A stretch of DNA of 64,000 nt from positions 3,596,001-3,660,000 of the forward strand of contig NC_058146.1 in NCBI RefSeq assembly GCF_011075055.1. Reading direction: 5' to 3'. The notes under the pieces were generated by a model. That model saw nothing but the letters and a program-made list of their open reading frames with translations, made no database searches and was not told the origin of the DNA. The DNA is from Mangifera indica. Taxonomy: Eukaryota > Streptophyta > Magnoliopsida > Sapindales > Anacardiaceae. This document shows, piece after piece, positions 1 through 12,404 of the stretch. Each line of letters begins with the position of its first letter. Position 1 is the first letter of the stretch. Made by a program: the position numbers and the translations under genes.

Positions 1-1020
1 AATCGGAACCTCAACTTCTAACAAACTCAATAGAGGGTAAAATTGGTAATGAGACTCGTAAGTGAAATGTTATTACAAAATTAACTTTGTGGTATACGGT
101 CAAATTATGGTACCAAATTTGGTCCCGTCGCAAAACCAGGGAACCGGTAGCAACAGAAGAGTCATGAGTTGACCAAAGGATGAGTTAACCATGGTTAATT
201 TAAACAAAGCGTGGTTAGTTCCGGAGAGTCAGGGGCTTGGCAAAGTGAGGTTACCATGGTCAAATCAATCTGGTCAGGCTCCCTTGATTTCCGAGCAGTA
301 CGTAAAAATCGCGATACGAGTTGCAACCAAAATCTCCTTTTTCGGGATTATCTTTTTTTATTTTATTAATTGGAGACTTCTTTTATGATTATGTGGGGAT
401 TTGCCCCAACCCACCCAACTTTCTTTCCTCGCGCGTGAATATTACATTCTTATGCACCTTTTAAAATATTATTTTATTTGAATAACACAAAATTATATTA
501 ATTGTTTATCAATAAGTTAAGTTTATATATTTTTTAAGAATATAAATAATTTATTATTATATAATTAATTATAAATATTATAATAATAATGTCATATAAA
601 CATTAGGTTAAATTTTTTTGTAACAAAAATTTTTATTTAAATAAGATTATCTTTTAAAAGTGAAATTATTTTTTTGAAATTGAATAAAAAATATTAGATA
701 AATAACATTTTAAATTTTGTTTTTATAATTATTATATTATGTAAATTAAAAAATTAATTTGTAAGTATTATTAAAAAATTTAAATTTATATTTTTTATAT
801 AATAAAATCTACTACCACTTAAATTATGCTTTATCTTAGTTATAATAATTTTAGTGATGTTGCAGTAAAATTGAAATATGTAAAATATATTGCAGTACAT
901 TTAAGTAAGTGGATGAGAGCACGTGCACGCGCTTAGAGGACGCGTGGGTAATTAAATAAATTAGGTTAAAAATATCTGATTAAATCACCTGAACTTGGCT
1001 TTGGCGGTGGACTGAAGCGA
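1..1020. other. AT-rich upstream region of the ARF gene, no gene seen
   Basis: This stretch has no credible coding region; a 65-codon open frame at 191-388 shows no recognisable family features. From about 430 to 900 it is very AT-rich with many stop codons in all frames. It probably contains the distal promoter of the auxin response factor gene that starts downstream. The only distinctive motifs are a G-box core (CACGTG, 920-925) and an ACGCGT (940-945). Confidence 0.6.
920..945. promoter_or_regulatory. G-box core and ACGCGT motif upstream of ARF
   Basis: A palindromic CACGTG lies at 920-925 and a palindromic ACGCGT at 940-945, about 740 bp upstream of the ARF start codon, inside otherwise AT-rich DNA. 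G-box cores are bound by bZIP and bHLH factors in plants. Seen: the motifs. Inferred: any role in controlling the ARF gene. Confidence 0.4.
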
Positions 1021-1681
1021 TCCGGAGAAAAGTAAAACAGAAAAAAAAAAAAAAAAAGAAGCACCTTTTTTGTTTTCACTTTATTTATTTTTATTTCTAT
1101 TTCTCTTTCTCTTTCCTCAACGAACCTCTCTTTTTAACACTTGAGTTGAGTCTGGTCGGCAACCCAACGAGACGAAGGTTCACATCTTTAACACTATTCA
1201 CTGTTCCTCTCTCTTTTTAAACTTTCACTATTGACCCATCTCACATAACTCCTCTCTCACTCCCTTTTCACACAAAAAAGAGGATTATTGTTAGGAAAAG
1301 TTTTGGTTTTGGTTGTTTTTTCATATGAATACGCTGTCTCTTCTGAGCGCATTTTGGTGATTCCTTCTGCAGAATTTCGTTGCTGAGATTAGGTAAAGAG
1401 ATTGTATGAATTGTTTATTTTTTATGTTTATTTTTATGTGATTTTCGTTTTCTTTCATGGGTTGTTGAGAAAATTGAAGCAAGTTTTGATTTTTCTGTTG
1501 ATTTCATTATTCTCATGATAAAAAACTGATCTTTATTGTTTTTTATTTCAGTTGATTCCTGTATTGGGATATAGGTAACAAGTGTGTGTATTCATTCATG
1601 TTCTAGCAGTGTTCTGACTGAGGGCTAGTATAGAGGAAAGAATAGAAAAAAATTGTATGCTTGAGAGGCTGTAAGTTAGCG

Positions 1682-4385
1682 ATGATTACAGTTATGGATG
1701 CGGCAAAAGACTCCTTGAAGAAGAATCCAACAACAGAAAGCTGTTTAGATTCACAATTATGGCATGCCTGTGCTGGTGGTATGGTTCAAATGCCACTAGT
1801 AAACTCTAAAGTGTTTTATTTTCCCCAGGGTCACATAGAACATGCTAAAGGGAACATAGAATTGTCAAATCTTAACCTCCCTGCAATGATCCCGTGTCGA
1901 GTAACTGCCATAAAGTATATGGCTGATGCTGAAACTGATGAGGTCTTTGCGAAAATTAGGCTGATTGCAGCAAAAAACAATGGGTTGGATGATCTTGAGG
2001 ATGTGGCGTTTGAAGGAAATGCAGGAATTAATGAATGCAGTGAAAAGCCCGCATCTTTTGCTAAGACTTTGACACAATCTGATGCAAACAATGGTGGGGG
2101 GTTTTCTGTTCCACGGTATTGTGCTGAGACTATATTTCCAAGATTGGATTATAGTGCAGAACCTCCTGTTCAAATCATTCTTGCAAAGGATGTGCACGGT
2201 GAAGTATGGAAGTTTAGGCATATTTATAGAGGAACACCTCGACGTCATCTTCTGACGACAGGGTGGAGCAATTTTGTGAACCAGAAGAAGCTTGTTGCTG
2301 GAGATTCGATAGTTTTTCTGAGAGCAGAGAATGGGGATCTCTGTGTGGGGATTCGAAGGGCCAAAAAAGGAGGAATTGGTGGCGGATCTGATTATGCAGT
2401 TGGGTGGAACTCAGGAGGTGGAAATTGTGGCTTTCCTTTTGGGGGATATACAGGTTATATGAGGGAGGATGAGAATAGATTAAAGAGGAGAAATTCTAAT
2501 GGTGATTTGAGGGGGAAAGTGAGGGCTGAGTCTGTTGTTGAAGCTGCAACTCTTGCTGCTAATGGACAACCGTTTGAGGTTGTTTACTACCCACGTGCAA
2601 GCACACCAGAGTTTGTTGTGAAGGCCGCAGCTGTGAGAGCTGCAATGCAAATCCAGTGGTGTTCTGGAATGAGATTTAAAATGGCTTTCGAAACTGAGGA
2701 TTCATCTCGGATCAGCTGGTTTATGGGAACAATCTCTTCTGTTCAGGTTGCTGAACCCATTCGATGGCCTAATTCCCCATGGCGGCTTCTGCTGGTACAC
2801 TTAAGTCTTCCTTTCTATTATTATTTTGTTTATGCTCAATTATTGTGGTTGTTATGAATCTAATATTTTTTTTCCTTAAGTATGAACTTTTGTTTCATTT
2901 AAATGCTATATTGATCTGCATTTCTGATATCTTGAGTCTAAAGAATGGTGTATTTTTTTTAAAATTGTTAAACTTAGCATTATCTAAACCTATTCGTTGT
3001 AGTTTCTTCATTTACCCCTATAATATTGCTATAAGAAATGGAATGTAATATAAGGAAAAGAATTGGATCCATGGCTAGTACATGAATTATGCCAAATTAC
3101 ACTCTGGAATGAGCAGCGTAGCATGCCTCTAACTGGTTTCTAATTGTTTATGATTTCTGAAACCATAAATTCCGTAAAGCATCTTTATTGCAGAGGATTT
3201 ATGTTGAAAAAGCAAGTGAAACCTGAAAGGAAATTTGTCTTGAATTATTTTTCTTTTGAAATATGCTTGCTTCTAATATCTGTTTCAAATAATTATGTTT
3301 CAGGTAGCATGGGATGAGCCAGATCTACTTCAGAATGTGAAGCGTGTCAGCCCATGGTTGGTTGAACTTGTATCAAATATACCAGCCATCCATCTCTCTC
3401 CTTTCTCGCCACCAAGAAAGAAATTGCGGCTTCCTGAACATCCAGATTTTTCTTTGATGAACCAACTTCCAATGCTGTCATATTCCAGAAACCCCCTCAT
3501 GACCGGCAGTCCTTTAAGCTGTATTTCAGATGACATTCCTGCAGGCATACAGGGAGCCAGGCATGCCCAATATGGACTATCTTCAGATCTCCACTTCAAC
3601 AAGCTGCAGTCAGGTCTATTTCCAGTTGGTTTTCAGCAGCGTGAGCATGTTACTCAACCTGTTAGAACTTCCAGTGGCAATCTTCTGAGTGACACCAGAA
3701 ATAATGAGAATATGTCTTGCTTGCTGAGAACAGGAAATTCCACCCAGAGTCCTAAGGATAGCAATGAAATAAAGACACCCCACATCTTATTGTTTGGTCA
3801 ACTCATTCTCCCCCAGCAACATAGTTCTCAAAGCTGCTCTGGTGAAACTGTTGGAAACAGTTCATCAAATGGCAATCAAGAAAAGACGGCAATGTCTTCC
3901 GATGGCTCTGGTTCTGCAGTTCATCAGAATGTTCCACTAGATAACTCTTCTGATGAAGGGTCTCCTTGGTGCAAAGATCACCAAAAATCTGACCTTGGTT
4001 TGGAGACTGGCCATTGCAAAGTGTTCATGGAATCAGAGGATATTGGTCGAACCCTTGATCTGTCTGTCCTTGGGTCATATGAAGAGCTTTATGGAAAGTT
4101 AGCCAACATGTTTGGTATAGGAAGTTCAGAAATGTTTAGCAATGTGTTGTACTGGGATGCAACAGGTTCTATTAAACACGCTGGAGAAGAACCCTTCTGG
4201 TAATCTCGTCATCTTTTCTATTTTGGTCCTCATCTTTATGTCTTTCCAATCCTTTTACTTAGGTAATCAAATTTTCATTCCAGTCTTACAAGTTCATATC
4301 TGTTTGATGCTGCAGTGAGTTTCTGAAGACAGCAAGAAGGCTAACTATTCTGACCGATTCAGGCAGTGACAATGTAGGACGATAA
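1682..4385 (+). CDS. ARF16: Auxin response factor, clade C (ARF10/ARF16 type)
   Basis: Nuclear transcription factor that binds auxin response elements; clade C ARFs act mainly as repressors. Coding exons: 1682-2794, 3304-4199, 4316-4385, giving 692 aa, the normal size for the clade. Order of domains: N-terminal dimerisation part with LWHACAGG, B3 DNA-binding domain (about residues 126-226), ARF domain (about 288-395), a Ser/Asn-rich middle region with an LFG repression-like motif, and a C-terminal PB1 domain (from about 609) ending in SGSDNVGR. The start ATG at 1682 was chosen because MITV resembles ARF16-type N termini; the frame is open further upstream only from a TTG. A 5'-UTR intron is likely (donor 1393, acceptor near 1551). 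Exon 2 joins exon 3 as LLL-VAWDE, where relatives known to me have LLQ. Exon 2 carries a miR160 site. ARF10 and ARF16 cannot be separated with certainty here. Confidence 0.93.
3543..3563 (+). promoter_or_regulatory. miR160 target site in ARF coding exon 2
   Basis: The 21 nt at 3543-3563 read AGGCATACAGGGAGCCAGGC plus A, complementary to miR160 with a single mismatch opposite the 3' end of the microRNA. It encodes part of AGIQGARHAQ between the ARF domain and the PB1 domain, the place where ARF10, ARF16 and ARF17 carry this site. Post-transcriptional cleavage by miR160 is established for these genes; here it is predicted from complementarity alone. Confidence 0.93.
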
Positions 4386-7300
4386 AGACACAGGATTTTG
4401 GTAGGATGTACAGTTTCGAAGTTGTTTCTTCTGCTTTTCTCTTTTTAGTTTTTCTGTTTTTTTTCCCCTTTCTGGAGTTGTGGAGAAGTCCACTTCATCC
4501 AATTTTGGAATATTGTAGTTCACGATTGTTAATACAAATTCAACTCTGCCCTTGATTTTCTGTCTTTGTTTATCCTATTAATTACAAGTATGCGTGAACA
4601 GAAAAGACTTTCACAAGATATTACACAGCTGTAAAATGTTGAATGAGCTTCAACACTTTCTGTCGAAAATGGCCTTTTTAAGCAAACACATCTATGAAAC
4701 TGAGAAGATGATGGTTTAAGATTACAGAAATGTTGTCTATTTTGATTGAGCTTTCTGCTTCAAATCACTTTCTGCTATCAAAATTGGTGCTGTCAACTTT
4801 CAACAATCTAATATTGTCCTACTTTGAGTGGTGCAACAGCCCTTAACACAAACCAGGCCAACTTTGGCAATGTCTTATGGGCATAACCTCCCTCTGAAGC
4901 GTCTCCATTATCAGATACACTCTGAATCCATTACCATGTTGTGGAAAAGCTAGTAGATTTATAAACAAATAGAAAAGCTAGTAGATTTATAACTAGAGCT
5001 GCCATAAATAATAAAAACAAAAACATGTCTAGAGCCTAGGTTGAAACTCTGTTAGTTTGCCTTTACATAGATTTTGTGCTTCTTATAAAAACAGACAAAT
5101 TCGGGTGCATTTTATCTTGTCTCTCTTCTTCTCCCTATACACTTCCCAACATATCCATTTCAACATATTTGGGTAATTGGTAAAAGTTGTAAAATTCTCC
5201 TACAAAGCCCAAGAGAAGGTATAAGTTTGAGACTCACTACCACCAAAACAAGATGAAATTCTTAAATTATCCGGTTTAATGATTGTATTTGAGTGGGTTT
5301 CTTGTCATTTGAAAAAAGAGAAAACATAACCGAATCCAAAACGAACAATATGATAAAATCCTGGATGTTTTGGTGGGATCAAGACAAGATTTGATGCAAC
5401 AACCAAAGCCCTATCCGGGTCTAAAAACTTTTGCTGATATTTCTCCTTAAGTACTTACTCAAAACAGTTAAAAGAATCACAGACAAATCCCTATTTACCA
5501 TGAACACCCAGATATCCAGTGATTCACATTTTAACAAGAAGATCTTGAATCAAACAAACTGTGCATTAACTTCACTGCATTTGGAAGTGTTTACAATAAG
5601 CACTTTTCAATGAAAGCACTTCCCAAATTTAGCCAGCTCTAAAACAACGGTCCAGATGCATACATAATATAAGATGAAGATAAAGATGATAGATATTAAT
5701 ATCCTTGGGGATTTGAAGAAATAATAATGAAAAAACAGAAGCTTAAAATTGGAGGGGATTAACTATGGTTAAGGGGGCGGAAGTCAAAGGTTTGAAGTGG
5801 GCTTTAATTAAGTTGCACGAGGCAGACAAAGATTCGTGAGTCAAGGCAAGGAAGGAAAATAAAAAACCCTAAAAAGCATTTGATTTGATCAGGGTTAGGG
5901 TTAGGGGCGTAATCCTTGACTTGCATGTGACGTTACCTTACAACAATTAGCCATTAATATGGCACATGAACAGAGTAAGATCGTGCACCATTGTTGCCTC
6001 TGTCCACTTACGGAAAATGGATTATCAAGGATCTTGATTCCATAAATAAATTTGAGGTTTAATATCTTGTTCCTTTCTAACTCTTTCATCATATTTATAA
6101 TACTGTGTAAAATCAAATTGGGTTTTTGCTCCATCTCTTTTTGAATAAAAAGAATTTTTTTTTGGATAAATACAAAGACAAAAATGACACAATTTTTGTA
6201 ATCAAGGAAGAATCAAAAGGTAAATATATCTCTAATATATTATTTTTCTAATTTGTTTTTTATTATTTTTTACATATTCTCAAAATCTTTATAAATTAAA
6301 TTATTTTTAAAATTTTTAAATTATTATAAATATTTTCTAACACCTAAAAATATTTTTATTAATTTTCTAGCATGATGAAAAAAGAAAAGTGTGAAAAAAA
6401 TTTCAATACAAAGATAAGAAAAGAAAAAGGAAAAGAAGAGACATTTTTCTTATAAAGAGAAATGAGGGTTCTCCGTCATTTTTGTAACGGGGACAAAAAA
6501 ATATTTTTATATAAAAATAAATAAAAATAAAAATATTCAAACATACTTATTTCATTATTATCTACATTTTGGATGCATGCAGATCTCCGACTGTCAGTAG
6601 TTCAATGTTTATCAACATTACATAAAAATAATTAACAGTATGAAATAAAGAAATAATTACATTTAGTGGCATCAATATCAATGTGATATAATAAGAAATT
6701 CAACGCTTGTATAATTGATAAAAGACTCTTAATTTGACTATTATTTTAGCTAACCTTAAAAAAAATAAAGGCAAAAATAGTAAAAAGTGAGTTGTGGTGT
6801 ACGAGATTTTAACTAACAGCGAAAAGAGATGGGAAAATAGCGTTGAGTTATAAGAGAGGTGATTAGTTTATTAATTAAAGATTTAATGAGGCTGTTTAAA
6901 TATAATTATTTTAATGAACAAGATCCAAGAAATTTAAAAATATGATAATGATAAGTCAACAAACACACACAATAAGATTTCCGACATGGGAATTGGAAAT
7001 CTCCAACCTGTCTTTTTATTGTTTTTGTGTTTGAAAATTTAATTTTGTTGACCAGATTTAATCATATTAAATTAAGCAGATGCGTTTTCTGAACACAAAA
7101 GGAAGGAAGTAAATTCATCAAGTTATATTGCAATTCAAAATTCAGCTGGCTGACTGATGAGTTGATTAGAAATGAAGCAAAGAAAGTGCAACTCTTTGTC
7201 ATCCAAGAATACATGTATGCGTTCACACCAACCCGATTTGATTTGAGGAGAGTCAGCTTGTACTGCAAAAGGGATAAATGTCCGTGGTCGACTCGAATTT

Positions 7301-10300
7301 CTGTAAGCCATATAAATATCACAAACAGAAGCCGACAATCGTGACAAGCTCCAGTCAAATTTGGGGGTAACAAATGAGCAAATTTCTGGGACCAGGCAAA
7401 TGAATAGGCTTTAATTGTTTGTGAGCCAGCCCAGCCCCTAAGCACGCTGAGTTATACCAGTCCAGTTCTGACACAGCCCACTGCCTACCCAACGGTTGGG
7501 TTACTTTTTCCTTTCCATCATTAGTCTATTTTGTTTTCCCCTTGCCTTTGGTGAGAGGTGTTGGTAACCAGAATCAGAACCCATAACTGAACAGGTAAAT
7601 TCCAATGCTAGTTCCTAAATCTAAAGAACTAATTAGTCTTTATTAAAGTTTCGGTTTTTGCTTTTTCAGCAAAGTATTCAGACCGCCTCACACCTACCAT
7701 ACTAGAGAATGATTTGACAGTAATATCAAATCTATCTCATTCAGGCATAAGAGGCAGTATACTACATCTTCATAATATCGATCAACCATCAACCCAAACA
7801 TAGACTATATTCCTGGGATGGAATCAATCCAATAATGATAATGATCAAACTATCAACTCTTTTGAAAATCATGTGCAAGTTAACTGAGAAATCTACAAAA
7901 ATATGACAAAGGCTAAATAAACCAAATTCATAGCAAGACCAACACATTAACACCTCAATGCAATTGAGGTGGAAATTGAATGGATGGTAGAAAGTCATAG
8001 GTCAGTACACCACACCATCTGAAAATAAAGCACAATCCTTTCCCTGAAGGTCAAACTCATCCTCATGCTTAATGCCTAACTAGAGCGTAAAGCACTATGC
8101 ATGACTACTACCTCAAAATCCTAACCGTGGTTTCATAGGAAAGATCCACATACCAATGAGAATAGAATCAAACACAATAAATTAAAAAAAAAAAAAAACC
8201 ATTCATATTAAATCACCATGAACAAGCTATTACAAGTTTTAAGGAGTATAACATGTGCTATCATACAAGACATTACTTAAAAACTTGGCCCTGCCAATAT
8301 TATCATACAAGACATTACTAGCAAAGTAGTCCTTCCCAGTACCAACATGCCTTGCTTATCATATCATCACTTACCTGGATATCAATATTAAGATATAAAA
8401 TATAAAAAAGATTAGTCCAAGCCTCAAAATGTTGGTTATGCTTGAAGAGCATGTTTTCCAAAGCTAGCACAATGTGACAAATCTAAAAGTATCTACTTTG
8501 TAAAGTACCAGAAACAATTGCTTTATAATCTGTAAATAAGAAATGTGTTTTAAAGTTTAATATGCCACATCAAAAAAGAAATAAAAATTTAGCACCAAAC
8601 ATTTCTATCCTTTCTTTTTTGATTTTCCTATTCTTTTTTTAAATATGAAATAATTTGTGTTCTAGTTCAAAGGCAGAAAAAGGATATTCAAGCATGTGAA
8701 CTTGCCATCCACGGGTAAACCAAAAAATGATAATCTACCCAACTGGTAACAACACCAATGTTATAAACCATCACTCTCTTTTCCACTCTGTGATAATCAA
8801 GATCTCATTCATTCAAGTTTGATTTGGAGATATACAGCCTACTAGATAGGCTGTAACAATCCAAAAATTTAAACTTAAAGCAATTCTCAAGTTATATAAT
8901 TTTAAATGATTATCAAAAATAAATTTTGTAAAATAAGCAGAAACAACGGTAGTACTGGTGATTCACCAAAGAAAAAAGAAAAAGTTAAGCAAATAGAGTA
9001 TATCACTTATGAATTGTAGTTTCTTCATTATCCCTTTTGCTTTTGCAATCTATCACAAATCAAAAGAAGATGAATACATCATATGATCAAAATGAATTCA
9101 ACCTAAGATGTAGGATACACTACTCTCCTCTCCCCAAACTTCCTCCCTCTTCACACAACTATGTGTCAGACCAAAACACTTATCGAGTAGACCACCAGGA
9201 TTAGGATAAACCAAAATCGTACAAGGTGAAATATACAAGGGGATTTAATATGAAAATCAACTATAAACATAAGAACATATTTCAGGGCATTTTCTACTTG
9301 AACCAGTCAATGACAGAAAGTGGAATCAGTGCTTTATAAACTGGACTACTACTTAAGGTCCAACCCAAAGACTGCACCAGATTTGAACTGTCAATAAAAT
9401 ATTCCATCAAAATCAAATGTACATCACACTACCTCCCCCTTTCTTTCGCTTGATAGCTTTGGCAAGTGGCATGACACTTCATAGCCCAACTTAAAACACT
9501 TAAAAACCAAAATAAAATGAAGTAATAGTTGTAGCTCCACAAATGAATTCTTCTGGTTCAGGAATTACATTCCAACACTCCAATACTATTTTATTATATA
9601 CTGTTTTAATATAGTGCCTTGCACTTTACTACGTTAATTATGACATATTCTCCCACATTTTCTTAATTTTTATAGCCAAAGTCTGTTATAAAGAACAAGA
9701 ATAAAAAATAAGTTTCCAATTTTGAACTAATATACATTTGAATAGTTGGACTATAAGATAGTTTTGTATTAAGATTAAAGTTTTTTTGCCTTACCCATGA
9801 AAATTGAGAATTTTTCTTCAATAAAAAGGAAAGCTGCATGGATTTTTTTTTTTTAATGTTTCATTCTTACAAAAAATAACAAAAGGTAACGTAAATATAG
9901 TTAGCTGAATAAGTTTTATAATCAAGATAACAAATAACAGTTTCTGAGAACAAAAATTGTTTTGGAAAAGCAAACAAACTTGCTAAATATTTTAAACAGG
10001 CATACAAAAATATTAAAAACGAATAATCCACAATCTTCAACACAAGAAATAAGAAGCACAAAAATGAAAACCTCAATCAGAGCTGACAGTAATATACAGC
10101 AAAAATTCCATTAAACAACGCTTAATGGTTAGAATCTCACCACTGTGGTTCCAAATTAATCAGAAACCTCAGTAGACACACTTGACTTCCAAAATTTTAT
10201 ATCCAATTAGGAATGCTCTGGTCGAAAAAGCTTCTAATAACAGCACCCCCAAACATTCTCTCAAAAACTAAGTATTAAATTCTTCAAACGCCAGAGAAGA

Positions 10301-10781
10301 AAAAATTTAAAGAGCTATTATTATTAATTATTTTTATATAGAATTAATATTATAATCAAAACATGGAGGGTGTTTAAATATTATAATCGAATCACAGCTA
10401 TTAGTATTCGAAAGGGTGTTTAAATATTATAATCAAAACACTTCTAAGAACAAACCCTAAAAACCCACAACCACGCAGAAAAATTAAAACATGTACATCC
10501 ACAAAACGGAAAATTAACAAAAAATGGAGGAAACAAGAAACACGAGGATGACCTCCTTTAGTTTCCCAAATCTTCAGAAGCAAACGTTTTCTCGAATTCA
10601 CTAACAAGTTATACAAAAGAAGAAAAATTACTCCATCCACTACTTAATTCCAATTACTGCTTTGTTTATTCAAACATCTTCAACTAGACAATCTCCCGAA
10701 GAAACCCTAACAATCCATAATTCAAACAGACAAACAGAATAAAAATATAAACAATAATCAAAGGGAGGAACCTTGATAGGT
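4386..10781. other. Intergenic region between ARF and UBL5
   Basis: The first 200 bp is the likely 3' UTR of the ARF gene. The rest is AT-rich and holds only short open frames (largest about 127 codons at 7062-7445, minus) without family signatures. It contains a candidate SINE (5170-5320), a short TTAGGG-like run near 5892, and an AT-rich stretch at 6160-6560 that resembles parts of 30.8-31.7 kb and is probably a decayed dispersed repeat. Part of 7.1-10.7 kb could be a 3'-UTR intron or downstream exon of UBL5, but I cannot place an acceptor. Confidence 0.5.
5170..5325 (+). mobile_element. Candidate tRNA-derived SINE
   Basis: A box-A-like motif TGGTAAAAGTT (5178-5188; 9 of 11 consensus positions) is followed 35 bp later by a box-B-like AGTTTGAGACT (5224-5234; 8 of 11), and the segment ends in a short A-rich tail. 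This is the layout of a plant SINE with an internal RNA polymerase III promoter. No target-site duplication was found and both boxes are degenerate, so this is tentative. Confidence 0.3.
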
Positions 10782-11003
10782 TTAGCTGTAGTAGAGCTCG
10801 AGGCCCATGCCATCATGGATCTCGTAGTCCTTAAGAGTGATATGATCCTTATAGATGGTATACCACTTCTGAATCCGAATCTTGTCCGCTCGAGTACCGG
10901 TTTGAGCAGCCACCAGCTTCTTCAAGTCACCGATGGTGTCATCATCGTTGCACTTCACGCGCACCTTCTTCCCTAGCCGATCGTTCAACACCACCTCAAT
11001 CAT
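10782..11003 (-). CDS. UBL5: Ubiquitin-like protein 5 (Hub1)
   Basis: A single-exon 73-aa protein matching UBL5/Hub1 over its whole length: it begins [18 protein letters not shown], has a [10 protein letters not shown] segment, and ends with the conserved double Tyr (LELYYS). Unlike ubiquitin it lacks a C-terminal Gly-Gly, so it is not conjugated; Hub1 binds the spliceosomal proteins Snu66/Prp38 non-covalently and affects splice-site use. UBL5 is also linked to stress responses in animals. A TATATATA stretch at 11088-11097 sits about 85-95 bp upstream of the start codon and fits a core promoter. Fifteen bases after the stop codon the sequence AAG-GTTCCT could be a donor for a 3'-UTR intron. 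It is divergently oriented to the phosphohexomutase-family gene. Confidence 0.95.
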   Translation of the reverse strand: MIEVVLNDRLGKKVRVKCNDDDTIGDLKKLVAAQTGTRADKIRIQKWYTIYKDHITLKDYEIHDGMGLELYYS

Positions 11004-11087
11004 CTTCTCTTCCCAGGGTTCTCTGTCTTTTTCTTGTGGCTTTCTTCTGATTCTCCTCGTTTTGGTTTTGCTCGGTCTTCCCTCGAA

Positions 11088-11097
11088 TATATATATA
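11088..11097 (-). promoter_or_regulatory. Probable TATA element of UBL5
   Basis: An uninterrupted TA-dinucleotide run lies 85-95 bp upstream of the UBL5 ATG on the minus strand, within a GC-richer flank. The distance allows a 5' leader of roughly 55-60 nt. Seen as a motif only. Confidence 0.4.
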
Positions 11098-11638
11098 ATT
11101 ATCTCAACCGCCCTCGCGCGTAAATTGACCGCGTATAATCTAAACGACGCCGTGCAAGTGTCAGAATCATCTTCGTTGCTTTTTCACTTGTACCCATCCA
11201 TCCTAAAATGACTTTTTTTTTTTTTCACTAAAAATGCAAGTCGTTAAAAAAACCATTATACGATAAAAATTATAATTTTATCATCTAAAAATATTTTAAA
11301 AAATAAAACATGCTAATTTTATATTTTTATAAATTTAAAAATTTAAAAATTAATTTTTAAAATATTAGCCATCAATTTAATTAAAATCTCACTGTTAGTA
11401 TGACAGAGTTTATCTTATTTTTATTATTATAATTAAATAAATGATTAATACGTGGAAAAACAATATCATCATTTGCTCAGTGCTCAAAAGGTAAATTTCA
11501 CCGTCATTCACACTTCTGTAGTGAGATTGAATAAATTGATTTGATAATAAGGGTGATAATAAAAGCAACGTTGAGGTTGTAAAAAATGATAAAACCAAAA
11601 AAGTTAAAAAATGAAGCAAAAGAAATTGAAAATTACTA

Positions 11639-12395
11639 GGCCAAAGGAGTATTTCCCACCCAAGGTGCACTGCATTCTCAAATTTCTTCTTTTTACCTTT
11701 GATAATTTTAAATATCTATTTATGAACAGTTAAAATTAACGAAACGTTAATCTTTTAAAATTTTATCTCTTTTTACCCCTTTAAACTTTAAAAATTAAAT
11801 TTTTTTCCCAATCTAAGTTTTAAAAAATGACAGTTTTCCCTTAAGGTTTCGTTCCGAGATCTCTAGTGTCATCTCTGGCTCCATTGTCGGCAGCCTCTTT
11901 CTCTCGAAACTTTTTTTTCCTCCAACGATCTCTCTCCACCCATTTGAATACCTGATCTATGTTGGAGGAGTCATAGAAGACGAAGTTTTTTGTTTTCCCA
12001 AACGAAGATGAAGCTGTCGTCTTCCCGAACGAAGCTCTTCTCTTTCATGGATCCTCTAACGTTGATCGAACATCTAAATGGGAAGAGAGAGACCGTTGGA
12101 GGGAGAGTAAACTTTGGAAGGGAGAGGTCGTTGACAATGACACTGAAGATCTCGAAACGAAACCCTCAGAGAAAACTGTCATTTTTTAAAACTTAGATTA
12201 GAGAAAACTTTTAGTTTTTAAAGTTTAGGGAGACAAAAAGAGATTATATTTTAATTTATTTTTAATATTATAGAAAAAATAACGATTTTATTTTTACTAT
12301 CGTTAATTTTAACTATTTATGGATAAATATTTGAAATTATCAAAATTAAAAGGGGAGAAATTTGGGACCTTCGATGGGAAATAATCCTTTTGGCC
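11639..12395. mobile_element. Mutator-type long-TIR MITE, copy 1
   Basis: A 757-bp element begins GGCCAAAGGAGTATTTCCCA and its other end, read on the minus strand, begins GGCCAAAAGGATTATTTCCC. The inverted repeats continue, with mismatches, for roughly 235 bp each side (about 11639-11875 against 12140-12395), leaving a short central loop. It is flanked by a perfect 9-bp direct repeat AAATTACTA (11630-11638 and 12396-12404), the target-site length typical of Mutator-like elements. It carries no transposase; the open frame at 11990-12196 is in the loop and unrecognised. Two related copies are at 42965-43704 and 62130-63027. Confidence 0.88.
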
Positions 12396-12404
12396 AAATT
12401 ACTA

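Noticed and set aside
1831..2248. Minus-strand open frames opposite the ARF B3 domain
   Set aside because: They are shadows of a strongly conserved coding region on the plus strand and have no family features.
5888..5908. TTAGGG-like run suggesting an interstitial telomere
   Set aside because: Only about two units, and they are TTAGGG rather than the usual plant TTTAGGG; this is too short to mean anything.
5901..6134. 77-codon minus-strand frame
   Set aside because: No family resemblance and it runs into AT-rich repeat DNA.
7062..7445. 127-codon minus-strand frame
   Set aside because: No recognisable domain, atypical composition and no splice partners; probably chance.
11990..12196. 68-codon frame
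   Set aside because: It is the loop region of a MITE, not a gene.
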